Assembly (NCBI GenBank): GCA_965205045.1
Contig: OZ242031.1
Span: 5,208,001 to 5,272,000 of the forward strand
Length of the DNA stretch: 64,000 bases
DNA from: UBA6522 sp965205045
Lineage (GTDB): Bacteria; Pseudomonadota; Gammaproteobacteria; Steroidobacterales; Rariloculaceae
Reading direction: 5' to 3'
Made by a program: the position numbers and the translations under genes. Positions within the stretch are counted from its first letter, which is position 1. The number at the start of each line of letters is the position of its first letter. Below, piece by piece: positions 6,829-16,443 of this stretch. The notes beneath the pieces are model-generated. The model made no database searches. It had not been told where the DNA came from and saw only the letters and a list, made by a program, of their open reading frames with translations.

Positions 6829-9467
6829 CCGTTCCCTCAGTTGTCAACAAGCGGTTCCGAGGTGCGATCCGCAAGTTCAATCCAGGAACACTGCAATCCG
6901 ACGCCGAGATCATTGAACAATTCGTGGTGCGCCAGCACGAGCTCGACTCGGTGCTCGGTTCGCTACGTGGAAATATCGACTCGCCGTCCTGCGAGCATGT
7001 TCTTGTGATCGCGCCCCGCGGCCGCGGGAAGACCATGCTGTTCGCCCGCACGGCCGCCGAACTGCGAACCAACGAAGAATACTCGCAACGTCTGTTGCCA
7101 GTTCGATTTATGGAGGAAAGCCTGGAGATATTCAACCTGGCTGACTTCTGGCTCGAAACGCTCTTCCACCTCGCGACGGAAATTGCCGCGACGCACCCCA
7201 CGCTCGCACGGGAACTGCGCGACACGCAACGTGACCTGTCCGCCCGCTGGCGCGAGCAGCTCTTGCACTATCACGCCCGCCTGGCGGTACTGGACGCCGC
7301 CGACCGGCTGGGGCGCAGGCTCGTACTCATGATCGAAAATCTGCAATCCTTGACTCGGACCGTGGACCAGGATTTCGGCTGGCAACTTCGCGCCACGCTT
7401 CAGTGCGAACCCCAAATCATCCTGCTTGCCTCGTCCACGACGCGGTTCGAAGCTTTGGACGACGCCGCCGAGCCATTTTTCAAGCAGTTTCGAATTATCT
7501 CCCTCGGACCCCTGGGAACCGTCGATTGCCGCCGGCTATGGCAGGCGGTCACGGGCAATCGCATTTCCGAACGCCGCATCAGGCCGCTGGAAATCCTGAC
7601 CGGGGGCAATCCGAGACTCCTGGTCATCGTCGCGGGTATCGCGGGACACAGGTCTCTTCGCCGTCTAATGGAAGAACTGGTGGCTCTGATCGACGAGCAC
7701 ACCGAATATTTTCGCGGTCACCTTGACGCATTGCCCCGCAGTGAGCGCCGCGTCTACGCGGCCGTGCTCGACCTGTGGGCACCGTCGAACACCGGCGAGA
7801 TCGCTGCTCGCGCCAGGATGAACGTGCGGGTGGCTTCCACCATGCTGGCGCGGTTAGCCAAGCGCGGGGCGCTGCTTGTAGACGCGACAACGGGCCCCAG
7901 AAAACGGTTGTACGCGGCAGCGGAACCACTCTACAGCATCTACTACAAGCTCAGGCGCGAGCGCGATGAAGCGGCCGTCGTGGAACGCCTGATCCGTTTC
8001 ATGGTTGCGTTCTACGATCCCTCGATCATGTTCAAGGTTTTCGATCGGCTGCCCTCGGAAGCCAGGGATTCGGCGGCGATGCGCGCTGGAATGTATCGGG
8101 CGCCCGCAGCGCGGCCGCGCGACGACATTTCCTCTCGGGAAATGCGGGATCGCCTGGAGGATGCATCGGGCCGGATCACGGACTATCGCCGGATCGAAGC
8201 TCGAAAACGCCTTCGGGAGGAAACCGGCGCCGCTCTCCGCGACGGAGCCTGGGAGCGGGTCCTTGAGCTCGTCCAGCAATACGTCAATGCGGGATGGACC
8301 CGTACTACGGGCGTCGAGGGCGAGCACGATTTCGCCCAACTCACGCATCTGAAAGCGGACGCGTATCTGGGCATGGCGGAGTACGGGAAGGTATTGGAAC
8401 TGGGCTCGCAAATGCTCGAACGGTATCGCGACTCCCGGGATCAATTCCTTCTGCACAAGACCGCCCTTGTGTTGATTGCCAAGGGCACCGCCCACTTCAA
8501 GTTGCGCGATTTCAGGCAAGTGATCGCCGGCACTCGGGAATTGGTCGACCGATTTGAAGAATTCGACGTGCCCGACCTTCAGCAAGTCGTGGCGGATGCC
8601 TTGATCATGCAGGCGCGGGCGGAGACGGAGTTGAATGATTTCGAGGCCGCCCGCTTGCTGCTGAACGACGTGGTGAGGCGCTTCGACAAGGTCGATCATC
8701 CGGAAGTGCAACAGTGGGTTGTCAGGGCGCTAGTCGAAAAAGTCGAAAACGCACCGAATACGGACGATCACGACGAATACGTCATCGAATATTGCAATCA
8801 GGTGATCGCACGTATTGACAAGGTCGAATTGGCCGATGTGAGCGACAGCGTTGCCATGGCGTTCCTGAGTCGAGGAATCGCTCAGGGCGACCTTGGCGAT
8901 TTCGAGGGTGAAATCGCTTCGTACCAAGAGATGATCGATTTGTTTGACGGCGAAGACAGTGCTGACACGGAAGACGGAGTTGCCGTTGCGTTGGCATCCA
9001 TGGGGCTTCGGCAAGCCGAGATCGGTCGCGGCGACGACGCGTTGAGCGCATACGATGAACTTGAGCGGCGACTTGCCGCCCTGCCGGGAAAAAGTCGTTG
9101 GAAACGTTGGCTGGCCTGGCGGGCAACGTGTGTGCGGGCCATGGCGCTGATGGCCCGAAAGGAGACGAAACTGGCCCTCGACGTCTTCCGCTCGGCGTGT
9201 CGCGCATTTTTGTCCGACGGTACGCCGCTGGACCACTGGATAGTCCGAACCGTCTTGAATCTGATCGCGCTCGGCGCTCCCGAGCAAGACTTGCTCGATG
9301 CCTTGGCAAGCGACAACAAGACAGCACGCACCCTTGCGCCACTGATTACTGCGCTACGCCAGCGCACGGGCGAAGCTGTCCGCGCGCCCGCGGAAGTACT
9401 TGGGGTCGCCGCCGACTTCCGCAAGCGAATCGAAGAAACCGCCGCCAAGGGCATTGTGACGGGCTGA
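6825..9467 (+). CDS. STAND-like NTPase with C-terminal TPR-like repeats (NTPase module copy 1, second gene)
   Basis: An 880-residue protein with an N-terminal NTPase domain: Walker A APRGRGKTMLFAR near residue 65, a Walker B-like strand RLVLMIENLQ, a sensor strand IILLASSTTRFEAL, then a winged helix (RRVYAAVLDLWAPSNTGEIA) and about 450 residues of helical repeats of roughly 40 residues (KVLELGSQMLERY, ARLLLNDVVRRFDKV, EIASYQEMIDLFDG). It is clearly homologous to the protein at 55770-58700. The start is GTG 6825, overlapping the stop of the upstream ATPase remnant. It looks intact although its partner is broken. This layout recalls signal-sensing STAND NTPases, many of which are antiviral, but the role here is unproven. 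Confidence 0.8.
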   Translation: MTVPSVVNKRFRGAIRKFNPGTLQSDAEIIEQFVVRQHELDSVLGSLRGNIDSPSCEHVLVIAPRGRGKTMLFARTAAELRTNEEYSQRLLPVRFMEESLEIFNLADFWLETLFHLATEIAATHPTLARELRDTQRDLSARWREQLLHYHARLAVLDAADRLGRRLVLMIENLQSLTRTVDQDFGWQLRATLQCEPQIILLASSTTRFEALDDAAEPFFKQFRIISLGPLGTVDCRRLWQAVTGNRISERRIRPLEILTGGNPRLLVIVAGIAGHRSLRRLMEELVALIDEHTEYFRGHLDALPRSERRVYAAVLDLWAPSNTGEIAARARMNVRVASTMLARLAKRGALLVDATTGPRKRLYAAAEPLYSIYYKLRRERDEAAVVERLIRFMVAFYDPSIMFKVFDRLPSEARDSAAMRAGMYRAPAARPRDDISSREMRDRLEDASGRITDYRRIEARKRLREETGAALRDGAWERVLELVQQYVNAGWTRTTGVEGEHDFAQLTHLKADAYLGMAEYGKVLELGSQMLERYRDSRDQFLLHKTALVLIAKGTAHFKLRDFRQVIAGTRELVDRFEEFDVPDLQQVVADALIMQARAETELNDFEAARLLLNDVVRRFDKVDHPEVQQWVVRALVEKVENAPNTDDHDEYVIEYCNQVIARIDKVELADVSDSVAMAFLSRGIAQGDLGDFEGEIASYQEMIDLFDGEDSADTEDGVAVALASMGLRQAEIGRGDDALSAYDELERRLAALPGKSRWKRWLAWRATCVRAMALMARKETKLALDVFRSACRAFLSDGTPLDHWIVRTVLNLIALGAPEQDLLDALASDNKTARTLAPLITALRQRTGEAVRAPAEVLGVAADFRKRIEETAAKGIVTG

Positions 9468-9545
9468 CTTGTGCGAGTACACATTGCCAAACTGGCGCCG
9501 CGAGCCTATGATGTCAATGATGGCAATTCATTGAAGGCATTTCTG

Positions 9546-9782
9546 ATGGCGCAATTGACGGTACGTAAGGTCAGTCCGGAAGTGGTCGGCGCGCTCAAGC
9601 GAAGGGCCGCCGCCAACGGGCAGTCCGCCGAAGCCGAGCATCGGGAGATTCTGCGCGCATCATTGTTGGGCAAATCGGAGGATTTCGCCGCCCGGGCCAT
9701 GGCGTTGCGACAGCGACTTCGATCATCGGTCGACAGCAGCGACACAATACGGATGGACCGCGACCGGGACACCGCCGCGTGA
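9546..9782 (+). CDS. FitA/VapB-type ribbon-helix-helix antitoxin
   Basis: A 78-residue protein starting MAQLTVRKVSPEVVGALKRR, then AAANGQSAEAEHREILRASL, the Arc-like ribbon-helix-helix domain typical of FitA/VapB antitoxins. AAGG about nine bases upstream favours ATG 9546 over an upstream start at 9471. The remaining residues are a toxin-binding tail. It overlaps the PIN toxin by GTGA at 9779-9782, and should neutralise that RNase and repress the operon. It follows the NTPase gene by 78 bases on the same strand. Confidence 0.87.
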   Translation: MAQLTVRKVSPEVVGALKRRAAANGQSAEAEHREILRASLLGKSEDFAARAMALRQRLRSSVDSSDTIRMDRDRDTAA

Positions 9783-10219
9783 ACGGCTACGTGGTCGATG
9801 CCAGCGTCGCGGTTAAGTGGCTCGTCGACGAGAAATTCTCGGAAGAAGCCGCAGGTCTCCTCAACAGCGGATCGACACTTGTCGCCCCGGCGCTCGTTTT
9901 CGCAGAGGCCGCGAACGCGCTTTGGGCAATGCGCCGGCGCGGCGACATCACCGCAGCCGATTTGGCGGACGCGGTAGATGCGTTGAGGGCTGCGCCCGTC
10001 TCGGTTCCCGCCTCCATGCTCGACCTGACCACCGGAGCGGCGCGCCTGGCGGTCGACCTGGACCATCCCGTGTATGATTGCTTCTATCTCACCCTCGCGA
10101 TTCAGACGCAGTATCCGGTTGTGACGGCGGACGCCCGCTTCCACGACAGGGTAAGCGGTCACCCCTATCTGGCGGATCGAATCGTGCATGTGGCGCAAGC
10201 CGCCAGCCATTCACGCTGA
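9779..10219 (+). CDS. vapC: VapC-family PIN-domain ribonuclease toxin
   Basis: A 146-residue PIN-domain toxin. Acidic metal-binding residues of the family are visible: Asp in VVDASVAVKWL at the N-terminus, Glu in VFAEAANALWAMRR, Asp in DHPVYDCFYLTLA and Asp in VTADARFHDRV. VapC toxins cleave specific RNAs such as tRNA. The start is GTG 9779 inside the antitoxin stop. Length and motifs are complete, so it should be active when unbound. Confidence 0.9.
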   Translation: MNGYVVDASVAVKWLVDEKFSEEAAGLLNSGSTLVAPALVFAEAANALWAMRRRGDITAADLADAVDALRAAPVSVPASMLDLTTGAARLAVDLDHPVYDCFYLTLAIQTQYPVVTADARFHDRVSGHPYLADRIVHVAQAASHSR

Positions 10220-10285
10220 GGCACTCACTATCGGCGCATTAATGAACTTTTGGGGGTCCCATGCCGCCGACACTTTGCTTGTACC

Positions 10286-10717
10286 TCAATCGACAAAAAC
10301 TTCATCGAATAACCTAGGAAATCTCTCCTCGTGAGTCTCGTTGATGTACTCACTGAACAGACGATCCGCATCCGAAAACAAATCCGATCGATTTGCAAGA
10401 ATGGCCCATATCGCCTTTTCAACGTCAGTACCAACATGCTTTCCACGCCGAAGGTCGGTCATGTACGCCGTGTAAGCCTGCCCGACGAGGGCAAGATCGT
10501 GGCTATCCGCATTAACGAACGCAAAAAGTCTTACCGATGGGTCGGTGCTTTCATGCAATTTTGACATTCTTTTCTTGCCACTCGACAGAACCTTACCGAT
10601 GCTTCTCTTGTAGGCATCCAGAAACGCTCTCGCGTAGTGCGGCTTCATTTCCCATCTTTCGGTGAGGCGGGAGAATAACTCCTCGTATTCCTTGTCATAT
10701 GACTTGAACCAACTCAC
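10286..10717 (-). CDS. Hypothetical protein, helical
   Basis: A 143-residue protein not recognised. It is soluble and rich in charged helices (SWFKSYDKEYEELFSRLTER; YARAFLDAYKRSIGKVL) with no signal peptide or membrane segment. It lies 40 bases downstream of the conserved protein at 10758-11777 and behind the XRE regulator, so it may be the third gene of that unit. A regulator of its neighbours or a small immunity or toxin component is possible, but nothing in the sequence decides this. Confidence 0.55.
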   Translation of the reverse strand: MSWFKSYDKEYEELFSRLTERWEMKPHYARAFLDAYKRSIGKVLSSGKKRMSKLHESTDPSVRLFAFVNADSHDLALVGQAYTAYMTDLRRGKHVGTDVEKAIWAILANRSDLFSDADRLFSEYINETHEERFPRLFDEVFVD

Positions 10718-10757
10718 GACTGCTCTGCCCCGAATCCCTCATTTGCCATCCAAGAAT

Positions 10758-11777
10758 TCAATTGCCCACATACTCTGCGAAAGTGCCTTCCCGAACTTCC
10801 CTCGCGCCGTGGTTGCCCAGCTTTTTCGTGCGGGTCACATCAATTGATTCGTTGTCTGGAATCGGCGTCATGCCTTTTTCCTTCGCGACTTGCGCCACGC
10901 TGGCGATCTTCTCGAGCTTCTCGGCACCGTGCACTGCCTGGGCATCACCGCCGTAGTATTCGAACCAAGGGAGTCCCATTTCGGAATAAGTCTTGGCCGT
11001 AGGGGGGTGTGTCAGCGGTTGCTCGCCGGTCACAGTCATCCATTGTAAGGAATTGACAATTGTGACAAAGCACCGGCTGGCATGTCGTTGGTCCCAAGCG
11101 TCCAGACCATAGGGATCGTCATAGATTTCCTGCTCCATCCGTCCGCCTGGCGCAAGTCCCATGCTTTCGGCAGAAAAGTCTGGACTCCGGCAGTAAGACA
11201 TCTTAGGCGGTCGGTCGCTGACAAGCGATTCGTATCGTTCCCGCTTCATGGGATACGCAACGATCTGCATCCCTCCGTGTGTTGCGGCGCCGGAGAGTTG
11301 CTCCTCCACCGTATAGCCCTCGCCCAGCGGCATGGCGACGAACTGACGAATAACCCCCTTCTCGATGCAGTAGCCGTCGAGCCACGGCTGTTCAGGCACC
11401 ACTACATAATCCTGAGGATCTCGGTTCAAGTGATCGACCCAGGCGTCACCGGTCAGAGCACAGATCTTTCCGGTCGCAACCTTGACCGCAAACGGATAGT
11501 CGAGCGGGTATCCGAATCCTGAGCAAAAGTTGATCCACATGGCCTCGGCTTGGTGCATCGGCACGACCACGCCTCCGCGTCGAATCCACGTGTCGGGCAA
11601 ACGCTCCGAATAGTCATCCAGATGTCGTAGCGGGAACGCGCCCAGACCGGGCGGCAGCGGATAGTCGCGGTCATCGTCCGGAATGCGCAAGGTTCGCTGA
11701 AACCCGATCGAGCATTTTGCGTTCTTGTGAACCTCCGGAAACTGGAACTTCAGCACGTCGTTTTCGAGGGTGATCAT
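10758..11777 (-). CDS. Conserved protein of unknown function (339 aa), XRE-associated
   Basis: A soluble 339-residue protein with very regular, conserved-looking motifs: CSIGFQRTLRIPDDDRDYPL, PPGLGAFPLRHLDDY, DPQDYVVVPEQPWLDGYCIE, GVIRQFVAMPLGEGYTVEEQ and GMQIVAYPMKRERYE. I recognise these from a family annotated only as hypothetical in actinobacteria and proteobacteria; no function is known to me. No P-loop or obvious catalytic set is seen. It lies 12 bases after an XRE regulator on the same strand, which suggests one operon under that regulator. Confidence 0.75.
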   Translation of the reverse strand: MITLENDVLKFQFPEVHKNAKCSIGFQRTLRIPDDDRDYPLPPGLGAFPLRHLDDYSERLPDTWIRRGGVVVPMHQAEAMWINFCSGFGYPLDYPFAVKVATGKICALTGDAWVDHLNRDPQDYVVVPEQPWLDGYCIEKGVIRQFVAMPLGEGYTVEEQLSGAATHGGMQIVAYPMKRERYESLVSDRPPKMSYCRSPDFSAESMGLAPGGRMEQEIYDDPYGLDAWDQRHASRCFVTIVNSLQWMTVTGEQPLTHPPTAKTYSEMGLPWFEYYGGDAQAVHGAEKLEKIASVAQVAKEKGMTPIPDNESIDVTRTKKLGNHGAREVREGTFAEYVGN

Positions 11778-11789
11778 TGACGGTCCTCC

Positions 11790-12143
11790 TTACCACTCTC
11801 CGTCGCGCACCTCGCGCACCACTCGGAGAATGGCGTCGTCGGGCGCTTCCTTCAGTTGCCTGATCAATTCGGCGAACAGCTTTGGCCGCTTGCGGATGAT
11901 TTTCTGTAAATCGCCCGATACTTTCCCTCCCATCGCCAGAAGCACGTCCGGGTCCTCGCCCAATTCCAGCGCCAGCCGAACCGTAGTGGCCTCCGAGGGC
12001 GGCGCTACATCGCCTCGTTCGATCTTGCTCAGGTAGGCCGGCTCCACGCCGATGCGCTGAGCTACCTGGCGCAACGAATAGCGTCGGTCGTCTGCTCGCA
12101 AGCGTTCTCGTCTTTTTCGGATACTATTGCCAAACTGCGTCAT
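11790..12143 (-). CDS. XRE-family helix-turn-helix regulator
   Basis: A 117-residue DNA-binding protein. The HTH is in residues about 10-65 (RYSLRQVAQRIGVEPAYLSK, then IERGDVAPPSEATTVRLA, a classic Xre/SinR helix pair). A C-terminal tail (ELIRQLKEAPDDAILRVVRE) may dimerise or sense. It heads a unit with the conserved protein at 10758-11777 and probably controls it. The 294-base region to the Sel1-repeat gene on the other strand contains the divergent promoters; nothing else was found there. Confidence 0.88.
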   Translation of the reverse strand: MTQFGNSIRKRRERLRADDRRYSLRQVAQRIGVEPAYLSKIERGDVAPPSEATTVRLALELGEDPDVLLAMGGKVSGDLQKIIRKRPKLFAELIRQLKEAPDDAILRVVREVRDGEW

Positions 12144-12437
12144 GTGTCATATATAGAACACACTCCAGAGCCTGTCAACCGCAAAACCCTTCGATTCTGT
12201 GTCCGTTCCTCCAAGCAAGAAATTCCCAGTTCGTCCAACCTCCGTGGTGACAAGTTGGCTGCGCGTGAGTTCGCGACCTGAGTAACAATTGATTTGAGCC
12301 CCGCACGAGCGCTGGGAGACCGCCAACTTGCCCGTGATCGGAAACGCGAACGGCAGAGGCCTTTTGGTATTGAGGTATGCTGGCACTGGTTTGCCCACGG
12401 CAATTCTCGGACATAATGACTCGAATGGAAGGCCGCA

Positions 12438-13553
12438 GTGAAGTCAGTTGAGAGAATCTCCACACAACGACCCGCAGCACTAATATTGCTCGCAGTGGCC
12501 AGCTTTATTGGCCATGAACTACTGGCGCAAAATGATCCCGGCGCGGTTGGCCAAACTGACGGGGAGCAAGTTGCCGACATTGACGACATCCGGTATCTCC
12601 TCGGACGCCAGTCCCAAATCGAAGGCGATTATTCGAAGGCTGCACAAGCATACCGATTGGGGGCCGAACACGGCCATGCGGATTCGCAGTTGGCGCTTGG
12701 GCATATGTATTCCATTGGGATAGGAGTACCGCAAGACTATCCGGAAGCTGCATATTGGTTCGGGCTGGCTGCCGAGCAGGGCAACGCTGTTGCACAGGTC
12801 GCCCTCGGCATGTTGTATGCCGGAGGCACCGGGGTTCCACAAGATCAATCTCAGGCCGCGCTTTGGTACCGCCTAGCCGCTGAGCAGGGCATCGCCGATG
12901 CGCAGCTACTGATCGGGCGCGCTTACTTCGCCGGCAGTGGCGTGCCGCAGGACGATGTCGAGGCGGTGCGGTGGATTCGTCTGGCCGCCGAGCAGGGCAA
13001 CGCCGATGCGCAGTTTACCCTCGCAAGCGCGTATTCTTCGGGGCGCGGCGTTGCCGAGGACCAGACCGAGTCTTTGCGTTGGCGCCGCCTGGCTGCCGAG
13101 CATGGCCATGCCTTGGCGCAGCTTCTTGTTGGGGACGCTTACTCCGAGGGGAATGGTGTACTCAAGGACGACGTCGAGGCCGTACGTTGGTTTCGCCTAG
13201 CCGCCGAACAGAATGATCCTGGTGCGCAGTTCAATCTTGGAGTGCATTACGCTCAAGGGCGGGGTGTTCTCAAGGATGAGGTCGAGGCCGCACGTTGGTT
13301 TCGTCTGGCCGCTGAACAGGACAACCCCGCCGCACAGTTGGCGCTTGGCGGATTGTACGCTAACGGGACAGGCGTTCTTAAAGACTACGCAGTAGCTCAC
13401 ATGTGGCTCAACATTGCCAGCGCCAATGGAGTTGACTTGGCAGGAGAATATCGGGACAGAATTGAATCGTCCATGACGCGCGATGAGATTATTAGGGCAA
13501 CTGATCTGGCGCGGGCGTGCATGGCGTCGGACTACGAAACCTGCGAACCGTGA
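12438..13553 (+). CDS. Secreted Sel1-like repeat protein
   Basis: A 371-residue protein with an N-terminal signal peptide (ILLAVASFIGHELLAQ) and about eight Sel1 (TPR-like) repeats of 36 residues from residue 50 to 330, each with the form A...WFRLAAEQGNADAQ followed by LG.LYA.G.GV..D..EA. Such solenoids act as protein-protein scaffolds, often in the periplasm or in secreted effectors. The tail (AHMWLNIASANG) is the usual final repeat. Repeats are intact and in frame. Partners cannot be deduced; no enzyme domain is present. Confidence 0.88.
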   Translation: MKSVERISTQRPAALILLAVASFIGHELLAQNDPGAVGQTDGEQVADIDDIRYLLGRQSQIEGDYSKAAQAYRLGAEHGHADSQLALGHMYSIGIGVPQDYPEAAYWFGLAAEQGNAVAQVALGMLYAGGTGVPQDQSQAALWYRLAAEQGIADAQLLIGRAYFAGSGVPQDDVEAVRWIRLAAEQGNADAQFTLASAYSSGRGVAEDQTESLRWRRLAAEHGHALAQLLVGDAYSEGNGVLKDDVEAVRWFRLAAEQNDPGAQFNLGVHYAQGRGVLKDEVEAARWFRLAAEQDNPAAQLALGGLYANGTGVLKDYAVAHMWLNIASANGVDLAGEYRDRIESSMTRDEIIRATDLARACMASDYETCEP

Positions 13554-13730
13554 GCTAAACGTGGGACAGCAGACACCCGAGGGTGAAATGCATTGACGGT
13601 TTCCTGAAACAAATCAGAATATGGTTGCATGTGCCGAATTTTGCGTCGATGAGGACGGGCGAGTTCCGCTCGCTTCAACTCGTGCTAACTCGCCCAGCGC
13701 AAGCTCCCTTACGCGGTATTTGAACGCAAG

Positions 13731-14948
13731 TTACGAACTCCTGGCAGGGTATTTCCCGAGCGCCAGAAAGAGCGCGATGGAAACCAGGAGTAGTCCCACG
13801 GAGGTCGCGAGCATCACGGTGTATCCCTGAAAGGCTTGTGCAACTGCCCCGAAGAGTGGCGGCGCTATTCCGGCGCCGACAGTAAAGAAGGCAATGATCA
13901 TGCCGAAGATCGCGGGATAGTTGGCCGGCCCGAAGTACTTGCTCGTCAGGAATGCGAGCAGATCCAGTTCGGCGCCCGCCGCCAGACCGATCAGAATTCC
14001 AACAAATGCGCCTGTTGCCAGGGTCATGTCCACGTTCAGCAGGATCAGCAAACCCACCGTTGGAAGCACGAAAAAGCACGCTGCAACACCAGGCGCCCAG
14101 AAGCGATCCACAAGAACGCCAGCCAGTATTCGACCCACGATCACAGTAAGCCCCATGACGGCTGCAATCGTTGCGATCGAGCTGCGCTCGAACCCCTTTT
14201 CGCTCATGATGCGTTCGAAATTCGACAGCAAGCCTGCCAGCACGATGACTGTCACGAAGAGCACGACGCCGAGTATCCAGAAGCGCGCCGTGCGCATCGC
14301 CTCACCACGCGTCATCCCCCACGACGAGGGTTGAGTCGTTGTGTCTTGCGTGCCGCCTGCCGTCACGGCACCGGTCGCCTCTCTGAACATCGAGATCACG
14401 ATGGGAAGAGATACCAGCAACGCCCCGATGCCGACACCGCGATAGGCCGTTCGCCATCCATAGTTGGAAATAAAGAACTCGACGATCGGCGGCAACAGAA
14501 AGGCGCCAAGCCCGGTTCCCGCCATCGTGATTCCGATTGCCTTGCCACGGTGTTTGGAGAACCATCCGTTCAGGACACTCGTCCAGACGATCGGCAACGA
14601 CCCTGCGCCGAGAAATGCCAGCAACGCCCAGTTCAGGTACCAGAGCATCAACGAGCCATTGTTGAACGACAGGATCACGTACCCGAGCGAGTGCCCGATG
14701 AGACCGGCGACACCGACGACAAGAAGCCCCGACCTTTGTGCGATCGCACCAATCAGCGGCCCGGTCAGCAGGCCAAAGCACATCAGGACGGTATAGCTCA
14801 GAAAGAATTGCGACGCGCTCCAACCGAATTCGGCAATAACGGGACCGACAAAAAATCCCTGCGAATAGTTGGTGAGCGTGAAAATGCCGCACATCGTTCC
14901 GATCGTCGCGGCGAGCAGGGGTTTCCACCCGTATTTGAACTCATTCAT
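13731..14948 (-). CDS. MFS transporter
   Basis: A 405-residue, twelve-helix major facilitator. It begins MNEFKYGWKPLLAATIG; ATG 14948 is preceded by GGAGAG. The loop after helix 2 (LTGPLIGAIAQRSG) and the central motif KHRGKAIGITMAGTGLGAFL fit the oxalate/formate or monocarboxylate-type MFS branch. It is the last gene of a leftward cluster with an aldehyde dehydrogenase 20 bases upstream, so it likely imports or exports the compound handled by the cluster. Substrate not identifiable. Confidence 0.85.
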   Translation of the reverse strand: MNEFKYGWKPLLAATIGTMCGIFTLTNYSQGFFVGPVIAEFGWSASQFFLSYTVLMCFGLLTGPLIGAIAQRSGLLVVGVAGLIGHSLGYVILSFNNGSLMLWYLNWALLAFLGAGSLPIVWTSVLNGWFSKHRGKAIGITMAGTGLGAFLLPPIVEFFISNYGWRTAYRGVGIGALLVSLPIVISMFREATGAVTAGGTQDTTTQPSSWGMTRGEAMRTARFWILGVVLFVTVIVLAGLLSNFERIMSEKGFERSSIATIAAVMGLTVIVGRILAGVLVDRFWAPGVAACFFVLPTVGLLILLNVDMTLATGAFVGILIGLAAGAELDLLAFLTSKYFGPANYPAIFGMIIAFFTVGAGIAPPLFGAVAQAFQGYTVMLATSVGLLLVSIALFLALGKYPARSS

Positions 14949-14968
14949 GTAACTCTCCGCCGCGGCTA

Positions 14969-16426
14969 CTACTGCATCTGGATCGTGACCCATTTCCACT
15001 CCGTCATGACCTCGATGTCCTCTTCCGTTCCCTCGCGGCCGAATCCGCTGTCCTTCGTACCGCCGAAGGGAACGTGGGGCTCGTCGTGCAATGAGGACCC
15101 GTTGACATGCACCATTCCCGATTCCACGTTCATCACGTACTGCATGGCCGCTGAGATGTCCTGAGTATAGATCGCGGCGCTCAGTCCGAAGTTCGAGTCG
15201 TTGGACGCGGTGATCGCGTCTTCCAGCCTGGCGATGGGATAGACGGAGACGACCGGGCCGAAGGTCTCCTCGGCAAAGACGGTCATGTCGGGAGTGACGC
15301 CCGTCAGCACCGTTGGCCGGCAGCGATTGTCGATCCAGTCTCCGCCGGTGACGACGGTCGCGCCCTTCTCGCGCGCGTCCTCGATGTGGCCCCGAACGCG
15401 ATCCCGTTGCCGTTCGCTGATGATTGGCCCGATCACCGTGCCCGGGTCGCGAAGGTCGCCCATCCCGAGCCCGCTGGCAGCCCCCGCAAACCTCTCCACA
15501 AATGTATCGAACAAATCTTCGTGAACGTAGACCCGGCTCGCCCCCATGCACACCTGGCCCTGGTACAGGAAAATGCTCTGCACGGCCCCGCCAACGGCTT
15601 TCTCGAGATTGGCGTCCTGCATTACAACCAGCGGGCTCTTGCCGCCCAATTCCAGGGTCAACCGTTTGCCGTGTTTGCCGCATAACTCCCGGATATGCTG
15701 GCCGACGCGGCAGGATCCCGTGAATGTGACGACCTTGACGAGTGGGTGAGTCGTGAGCGCGTCGCCGATATCGTAGCCGTTGCCGGATACGACATTGAAG
15801 ACGCCTTCCGGCAAGCCGGCCTCGGCGTACAGGCGTGCCAGCCGGTTCGACAGAATCGGGGCTTCTTCGGACGGCAGCATCACGACGGTGTTCCCCAGCG
15901 CGATCGGATTGCAGCTCAGCCGGACGCCCTTGATCAGCGGCACGTTGAACGGTGTGATGGCGGCAACCACGCCAATCGGCGACCGAATGCTCATGCTGAA
16001 CTTTCCCGGTACGTCCGACGGGATGGTCTTGCCGGTGACCTGACGCGTCATCCCGGCCGCCGCACGCAGGAACGACAAGCCTTTCTCGACCTCGAATGCT
16101 GCTTTCCTGATCGGTGAGCCGATTTCGTCCACGAGAATGTCGATGAACTCGTCCCGGTCGCGCTCCAGAAGTTCCGCCGCCTTGCAGAGAATGCGCTCGC
16201 GATCCTTCGGCAGCGATGACCGAAATGTACCGAAAGCCCGGTGGGCAGTCTCGACCGCCGAGTTGATGTCATCCACCGATCCGGCCGCCGCTTCGGTCAG
16301 CACGGCATCATCCAGCGGATTCCTGGTTGCAAAGTACTTTCCGCCCCGTGGCGGGATGTTCCTGCCGTCGATCCAATGATCGACGGGGCCGTAGTCCCGT
16401 GCTGCCGATGACCTGCTCATTTGCAC
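14969..16426 (-). CDS. NAD(P)-dependent aldehyde dehydrogenase
   Basis: A 485-residue ALDH that oxidises an aldehyde to an acid. Seen motifs: cofactor region ITPFNVPLIKG, VTFTGSCRVGQHI, the catalytic-base Glu in LTLELGGKSPLVV, the catalytic Cys in YQGQVCMGASR, and the C-terminal EETFGPVVSVYPI and PFGGTKDSGFGREG. It resembles benzaldehyde/vanillin or salicylaldehyde-type ALDHs. It lies between an MFS and an SDR on one strand, fitting a catabolic operon. Full length for the family. Confidence 0.9.
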   Translation of the reverse strand: MQMSRSSAARDYGPVDHWIDGRNIPPRGGKYFATRNPLDDAVLTEAAAGSVDDINSAVETAHRAFGTFRSSLPKDRERILCKAAELLERDRDEFIDILVDEIGSPIRKAAFEVEKGLSFLRAAAGMTRQVTGKTIPSDVPGKFSMSIRSPIGVVAAITPFNVPLIKGVRLSCNPIALGNTVVMLPSEEAPILSNRLARLYAEAGLPEGVFNVVSGNGYDIGDALTTHPLVKVVTFTGSCRVGQHIRELCGKHGKRLTLELGGKSPLVVMQDANLEKAVGGAVQSIFLYQGQVCMGASRVYVHEDLFDTFVERFAGAASGLGMGDLRDPGTVIGPIISERQRDRVRGHIEDAREKGATVVTGGDWIDNRCRPTVLTGVTPDMTVFAEETFGPVVSVYPIARLEDAITASNDSNFGLSAAIYTQDISAAMQYVMNVESGMVHVNGSSLHDEPHVPFGGTKDSGFGREGTEEDIEVMTEWKWVTIQMQ

Positions 16427-16443
16427 TACCTCCGGGTTCGCGT

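Noticed and set aside
13836..15164. 442-codon plus-strand frame over the MFS and aldehyde dehydrogenase genes
   Set aside because: Gln/His/Arg-rich shadow; the opposite strand encodes a twelve-helix transporter.
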